DNA from: Spirosoma sp. SC4-14
GTDB lineage: Bacteria; Bacteroidota; Bacteroidia; Cytophagales; Spirosomataceae
DNA length: 64,000 bases
NCBI RefSeq assembly: GCF_037201965.1
Contig: NZ_CP147518.1
Location: 5,821,001-5,885,000 of the forward strand
Direction: 5' to 3'
Shown: positions 60,839 through 64,000 of the stretch, in pieces
Layout of the letters: the number at the start of each line of letters is the position of its first letter
How positions within the stretch are numbered: position 1 is the stretch's first letter
Position numbers and translations under genes: made by a program
The notes under the pieces: generated by a model
The model's database searches: none
Seen by the model: only the letters and a program-made list of their open reading frames with translations
What the model was told of the DNA's origin: nothing

Positions 60839-61459
60839 ATGAAGACTACAGTACTCTCCGGGCTCCTGCAGGAGAAGGGATGGCGAATTGTTGAGCAGCA
60901 TACCCATCATTGCCTCTTCGGTCATTCTATTAAAAACCATGCAGTAAGCTTTATTATCCCAGTTGCCAGTACGGAAAATATTCCCAATGGAACCTTAAAT
61001 GCCGTTCTCCGCTCAATCAGTAAAGTTGGCTCCAACTCCCATTGGACAACTTCCATCACTCAATCCAAATCGCATAACGTAGTCCTGGAAAAGCAGGGCA
61101 AATCCATTTGGGGGCGGCTTGAGACCCAGAGCCTGCTGGCCACTACGCGTGGATGTAGCGTAGAGGATGTTATGGCCCGGTTAAAACTATTGCTGATTGA
61201 TACTGCTACCGATGGACACATCTGCTATCGGTCGATTTTCGAATCTATCGTTTTTGAACCCGTCTACGACACTACGGCCGTTTGGGACCTGTTTCGGCAA
61301 CTAAAGGCCAATCAAATAGCCGGAGACGCGGGGATAGACATGGAATCAATCAGCCGGTTTATGTCTGGAGCTACTTTCCCCTCTGTTGAGCAGGCTGCTC
61401 GTCTGGAAGCCTCCATTCATGCACTGGGTCGCCAGTTGATGCAACTGTCGATCCGCTAA
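60839..61459 (+). CDS. Fused HicA-HicB-like protein
   Basis: 206 residues. Residues 3-62 follow the HicA mRNA interferase pattern (LLQEKGWRIVEQHTHHCLFGH, then a basic/polar strand and NIPNGTLNAVLRSI); the catalytic-type His in the G-S-H-H position is H23 in HTHH. Residues about 76-120 (NVVLEKQGKSIWGRLET ... GCSVEDVMARLKLLLID) resemble the HicB RNase-H-like antitoxin domain. Residues about 150-206 (AVWDLFRQLKANQIAGDAGID ... FPSVEQAARLEASIHALGRQL) match the helix-turn-helix tail of Bacteroidota HicB. Toxin and antitoxin modules therefore appear in one chain. Not proven; it might be a decayed or regulatory relative. Confidence 0.6.
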   Translation: MKTTVLSGLLQEKGWRIVEQHTHHCLFGHSIKNHAVSFIIPVASTENIPNGTLNAVLRSISKVGSNSHWTTSITQSKSHNVVLEKQGKSIWGRLETQSLLATTRGCSVEDVMARLKLLLIDTATDGHICYRSIFESIVFEPVYDTTAVWDLFRQLKANQIAGDAGIDMESISRFMSGATFPSVEQAARLEASIHALGRQLMQLSIR

Positions 61460-61466
61460 TTCGATC

Positions 61467-61504
61467 AGTCGTCTGTCTTTTTCTTCGCTGAAAGACAGAC
61501 GACT
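61467..61504. terminator. Bidirectional terminator
   Basis: A perfect 14-bp stem (61467-61480 with 61491-61504) and 10-nt loop, followed by TTTGAAAA, between the HicAB-like gene and the convergent regulator gene. Confidence 0.8.
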
Positions 61505-61527
61505 TTTGAAAAACCGGGCTGGCTGGT

Positions 61528-62175
61528 TCAGAGTTCAACTAAGCCATTGCGAAACGCTTCGATCACCATACCGACCCGGGTTTTCACGCCCATTTTCTGA
61601 AACACAACCTCGCGATATCCATCAACGGTTCGTGGGCTTACGCACATCTGGTCGGCAATTTCAGTATAGGTCAATTCGCTACAGGCCAGCTTCACAAATT
61701 CCTGCTCCCGACCATTGAGGGCAAACATCGAAGTAGACCCTTCGGTGTCGGATGCATTTAAATTGTTGATGAGCTGCGACGCCAGGAAATCGGAATAGTA
61801 ATAGCCTTTTGTACTGATCGCATCCAACGCCAGCCGAAACTCGGCCGGTCGGCAACCTTTTAATAAATAGCCCCGCGCTCCATTGCGTAACATCCGCACC
61901 ACATACTCTTCCCGGTCGTTCATGGATAGCGCCAGTACCCGTATGGTAGGATACAGTTTACGAAGTTGAAGTGCTGTTTCGAAGCCATCCATTTCGGGCA
62001 TGTGCAAGTCGACTAAAGCAATATCGGGCAGAGGCCCACGTGCTAATTGTTCCAGCAAATCGCGGCCATTTTCAGCGATATACAGCACTTCATAATCATC
62101 TAATTTATTGATCAGATCGGCCAACGCTTCAGCCATCAGATGATGATCGTCGGTAATGGCAATAGAGGTGGGCAT
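61528..62175 (-). CDS. NarL/LuxR-family response regulator
   Basis: 215 residues from the ATG at 62175 (MPTSIAITDDHHLMAEALADL); the open frame extends 20 codons beyond. Receiver domain with acidic pair D9-D10, phospho-acceptor Asp56 in IALVDLHMPEMDGFE, Lys in GYLLKGCRPAEF. LuxR-type HTH at the C-terminus (FALNGREQEFVKLACSELTYTEIADQMCVSPRTVDGYREVVFQKMGV). Last gene of a unit with the kinase, 7-TM and 71-residue proteins, read right to left. Confidence 0.92.
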   Translation of the reverse strand: MPTSIAITDDHHLMAEALADLINKLDDYEVLYIAENGRDLLEQLARGPLPDIALVDLHMPEMDGFETALQLRKLYPTIRVLALSMNDREEYVVRMLRNGARGYLLKGCRPAEFRLALDAISTKGYYYSDFLASQLINNLNASDTEGSTSMFALNGREQEFVKLACSELTYTEIADQMCVSPRTVDGYREVVFQKMGVKTRVGMVIEAFRNGLVEL

Positions 62176-62269
62176 AACTAATGGCTGTAGAAGGGTGAAC
62201 TCAATTGAAAAGTACGCCCTTATCCCATTGCGCACAATAGCCAGTTATTTGTTTTTTTTATATGGCCAT

Positions 62270-63088
62270 TTATTCGTTGAATACCTCCGTTTGGTAGCGT
62301 GCTAATTTAATTTCGATTCGGGAACCTTTACCTGGCAGACTAGAAATGCTACAGGTTCCCTTTAGCAAGCTAATTCGGCGGTTCAGGTTTGTTAAACCGG
62401 CTCCCGACTCATCTACTGACCTGGCCATTACTTTCTCTAAATCAAACCCTTGGCCGTCGTCGGCAATCGTCAGGCAAAATACATCCGATCTATAATCCAC
62501 GTCAACAACCAGTTTATGAGCACGGGCATGTTTGAGCGCATTGTTTAGCAGCTCCTGGGCCATTCGAAGCAGAACAATTTCGATTTTTTCGCCTAACGGA
62601 TAAGGTTCGCCCTGAATGGTCAGGGATGTTTGCATGCGGGCAATCCGCTGAATACGATCGAGTTCGAGTTTTAAACTGGAGAGCAGGCCAAAGCGTCGAA
62701 CCGTGTCGTGATCGAGTGTTTTTCCTAGTGTACGAACATCGTCAATAATTGTTTTGACCAATTCACGAACCTGATTAACAGAGCGTTGCGCATCGTTGCC
62801 GGCCACTTCATCTTCCAGGGCATTCAGCCGCATAAGTGCCACTGTAAGCAGTTGCCCTATGTTATCGTGAAGATCCTGCCCAACTTGCTGAAGTGTTTGA
62901 TTCTGAATTTCGATCTGCGATTGGAGCAATTCCCGCTGATATTCGTTCCTGATTTCTTCTTTCTCACTTAAGTAACGATGATATTGCCGCTGGTGCATCA
63001 ACACAAATAAGATGGGCGCTAACGTTACTAAAAGCAAAAATCCTGTAGCAATAATGACTATCTGAACCTCCCCTGCGAGCTCCTGCAT
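62270..63088 (-). CDS. NarX-type sensor histidine kinase
   Basis: 272 residues from the ATG at 63088 (MQELAGEVQIVIIATGFLLLV). One N-terminal membrane helix (about 8-30), a coiled coil (LSEKEEIRNEYQRELLQSQIE), the HisKA_3 box LQQVGQDLHDNIGQLLTVALMRL with His74, and an HATPase domain with ELLNNALKHARA, ADDGQGFDLEK and GAGLTNLNRRISLLKG. No sensing domain of its own. Its start overlaps the 3' end of the 7-TM gene by 31 bp, so the two are translationally coupled, which suggests that the membrane protein is its sensor part. Confidence 0.88.
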   Translation of the reverse strand: MQELAGEVQIVIIATGFLLLVTLAPILFVLMHQRQYHRYLSEKEEIRNEYQRELLQSQIEIQNQTLQQVGQDLHDNIGQLLTVALMRLNALEDEVAGNDAQRSVNQVRELVKTIIDDVRTLGKTLDHDTVRRFGLLSSLKLELDRIQRIARMQTSLTIQGEPYPLGEKIEIVLLRMAQELLNNALKHARAHKLVVDVDYRSDVFCLTIADDGQGFDLEKVMARSVDESGAGLTNLNRRISLLKGTCSISSLPGKGSRIEIKLARYQTEVFNE

Positions 63089-63711
63089 TGAAATCCGATG
63101 AAAAAGTAAATACACATCACCAGAAAAACTACATTATGAATTCTCCAGATTATGCTAATATCAGCATAATGCCGATTGATTAAGGTATTAAAGGTCAGGA
63201 AAATAAAAAAGTTACTGGCATAGTAAGTAAAGATACCGTTAACAAACCAGAAATCCGGAACATAGAGTATGTTTTCTTTAGGCTGGTTGCCTAGTTGTTT
63301 GGCATAATAAAGCAACCCATATATGGTAATTAATAGCCCTATCAAACCAAATGATATACTGTCGAAGGTAGCCTGAATGGTAGCTGGTTGCACATGATTA
63401 AGCGAGTAAATCTGAAAAATCATGACAATAGACAGGATAATTACTCTCAGGGTAGTAGACGAATAGAGTTTTGCAAAGTAGAGTGAAAGGACAAAGTAGG
63501 ACCACGAAAAATTTAGCGAATAAACAAACAGGTTATCGAACATCAGTTCGTTCAGCAGGTTCGCGTATCCATTAAACATGAATTGTACCCACAGGTAATA
63601 TATGATAAAGTCCTTCTTCCACCGACTCGTCATAACAAAAGCGATGACGAGTAACAGCAGAGGAGGGACTGTATCAAGATAATCGATTGATCTTCGGAAA
63701 ATATACCACAT
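63058..63711 (-). CDS. Seven-helix membrane protein coupled to a histidine kinase
   Basis: 217 residues from the ATG at 63711 (MWYIFRRSIDYLDTVPPLLLLVIAFV); the frame is open further upstream. About seven membrane helices (TVPPLLLLVIAFVM; IIYYLWVQFMFNGYANLL; FSWSYFVLSLYFAKLY; LRVIILSIVMIFQIYSL; SFGLIGLLITIYGLLYY; FWFVNGIFTYYASNFFIFLTF; NVVFLVMCIYFFIGF) with short loops. No similarity to a named transporter family was recognised. The 31-bp overlap with the kinase gene points to a two-protein receptor. Confidence 0.75.
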   Translation of the reverse strand: MWYIFRRSIDYLDTVPPLLLLVIAFVMTSRWKKDFIIYYLWVQFMFNGYANLLNELMFDNLFVYSLNFSWSYFVLSLYFAKLYSSTTLRVIILSIVMIFQIYSLNHVQPATIQATFDSISFGLIGLLITIYGLLYYAKQLGNQPKENILYVPDFWFVNGIFTYYASNFFIFLTFNTLINRHYADISIIWRIHNVVFLVMCIYFFIGFQCRSSQGRFR

Positions 63712-63755
63712 TTCAGGCTGAAACAGGGACGTTAATATGTATTGGCAACGGGCAC

Positions 63756-63971
63756 TTACCCACAACCGGGTGGTCTTGGGCAACCATTGACTTCATCATC
63801 CGTTAGTTTCTGACCAGCCATGTCTTCACAAAAAGCGATGACACGTGCCGGAAATGTTTTGTTTTGTCCCGGATCAAATACCAACTGAACAACAACATTC
63901 CCGCTGTCGGGACCCGGATCATTGTTGACCAGTTCTTTCAGGTCGTTTTTGTTAAATACAAATTCTAACAT
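63756..63971 (-). CDS. 71-residue protein of unknown function
   Basis: 71 residues (MLEFVFNKNDLKELVNNDPGPDSG ... CPRPPGCG). It has a small beta-like core (VVVQLVFDPGQNKTFPARVIAFCED) and a C-terminal Pro/Gly/Cys ending. No signal peptide or known family. It is the first gene of the two-component unit, 44 bp before the 7-TM gene, and its promoter is just inside the window edge (63972-64000). Confidence 0.55.
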   Translation of the reverse strand: MLEFVFNKNDLKELVNNDPGPDSGNVVVQLVFDPGQNKTFPARVIAFCEDMAGQKLTDDEVNGCPRPPGCG

Positions 63972-64000
63972 AGTAGTCTGGTATGAAAAGAGGGTAAGTA

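Noticed and set aside
1..64000. Search for tRNA and rRNA genes and for a CRISPR array
   Set aside because: No T-loop-like GGTTCGAATCC block with a matching acceptor stem and no short regularly spaced repeats were found by eye; a tRNA scan would settle it.

Overview
The window looks like chromosomal DNA from a Bacteroidota of the Cytophagales, most like Spirosoma or a relative. This is an inference from gene content: a protein with a type IX secretion (T9SS) sorting domain and SprB-type repeats, DUF2911, DUF4965-type glutaminase, paired sulfatases, LytS/LytTR signalling, S9 peptidases, DUF1573, base composition near 50% G+C, and promoters of the Bacteroidota form TTTG-N19-21-TAnnTTTG (clearest upstream of 13656 and 41482). 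No rRNA, tRNA or CRISPR array was seen.

Layout. 1-7.3 kb: outer-membrane barrel, DUF2279 protein, hemW, an acetyltransferase, a Lys/Cys-rich small protein, an N-acetylmuramoyl-L-alanine amidase, a PhzF-like enzyme, a HAD phosphatase and a YciI protein. 7.5-16.3 kb: secreted or surface proteins (S9 peptidase, SprB-repeat T9SS protein, SGNH/sialate-esterase-like protein with DUF11 repeats). 16.3-19.5 kb: an Anbu proteasome-like protease paired with a transglutaminase, then glmM. 19.8-33 kb: YtxH protein, DUF2911 protein, glutaminase, two sulfatases around a LytS/LytTR two-component pair, a lipoprotein, menF, and two very acidic small proteins. 33.7-44.6 kb: GH130 phosphorylase, an ABC-2 permease fused to a degenerate M1-peptidase-like domain, a second S9 peptidase, DUF1573, a two-component system and a lipoprotein.

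44.8-51.3 kb is the standout: a tandem array of truncated RHS cassettes. Each unit holds about 550 bp of nearly identical RHS-core coding DNA, then a different AT-rich toxin-like tip, then a different small immunity-like gene, then a boundary made of a short conserved tag and a 20-bp perfect hairpin. Three units are more or less complete, a fourth is a stub, and an orphan immunity gene marks a lost earlier unit. No unit has a convincing start codon or export signal, so I read the array as a silent store of toxin/immunity tips that could recombine into a full-length rhs gene elsewhere. An 862-bp IS5-family element sits exactly between the third toxin and its immunity gene.

51.3-64 kb: a serine hydrolase, a quinone oxidoreductase, a HAD-IIA protein, and a capsule or exopolysaccharide group (glycosyltransferase, nucleotide-sugar dehydrogenase, CpsB-type PHP phosphatase, epimerase). 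Then comes a protein that reads as a single-chain HicA-HicB fusion, and a NarL-type two-component operon with a separate 7-TM protein and a 71-residue protein. Most convergent gene pairs are separated by long, near-perfect hairpins that probably act as bidirectional terminators.
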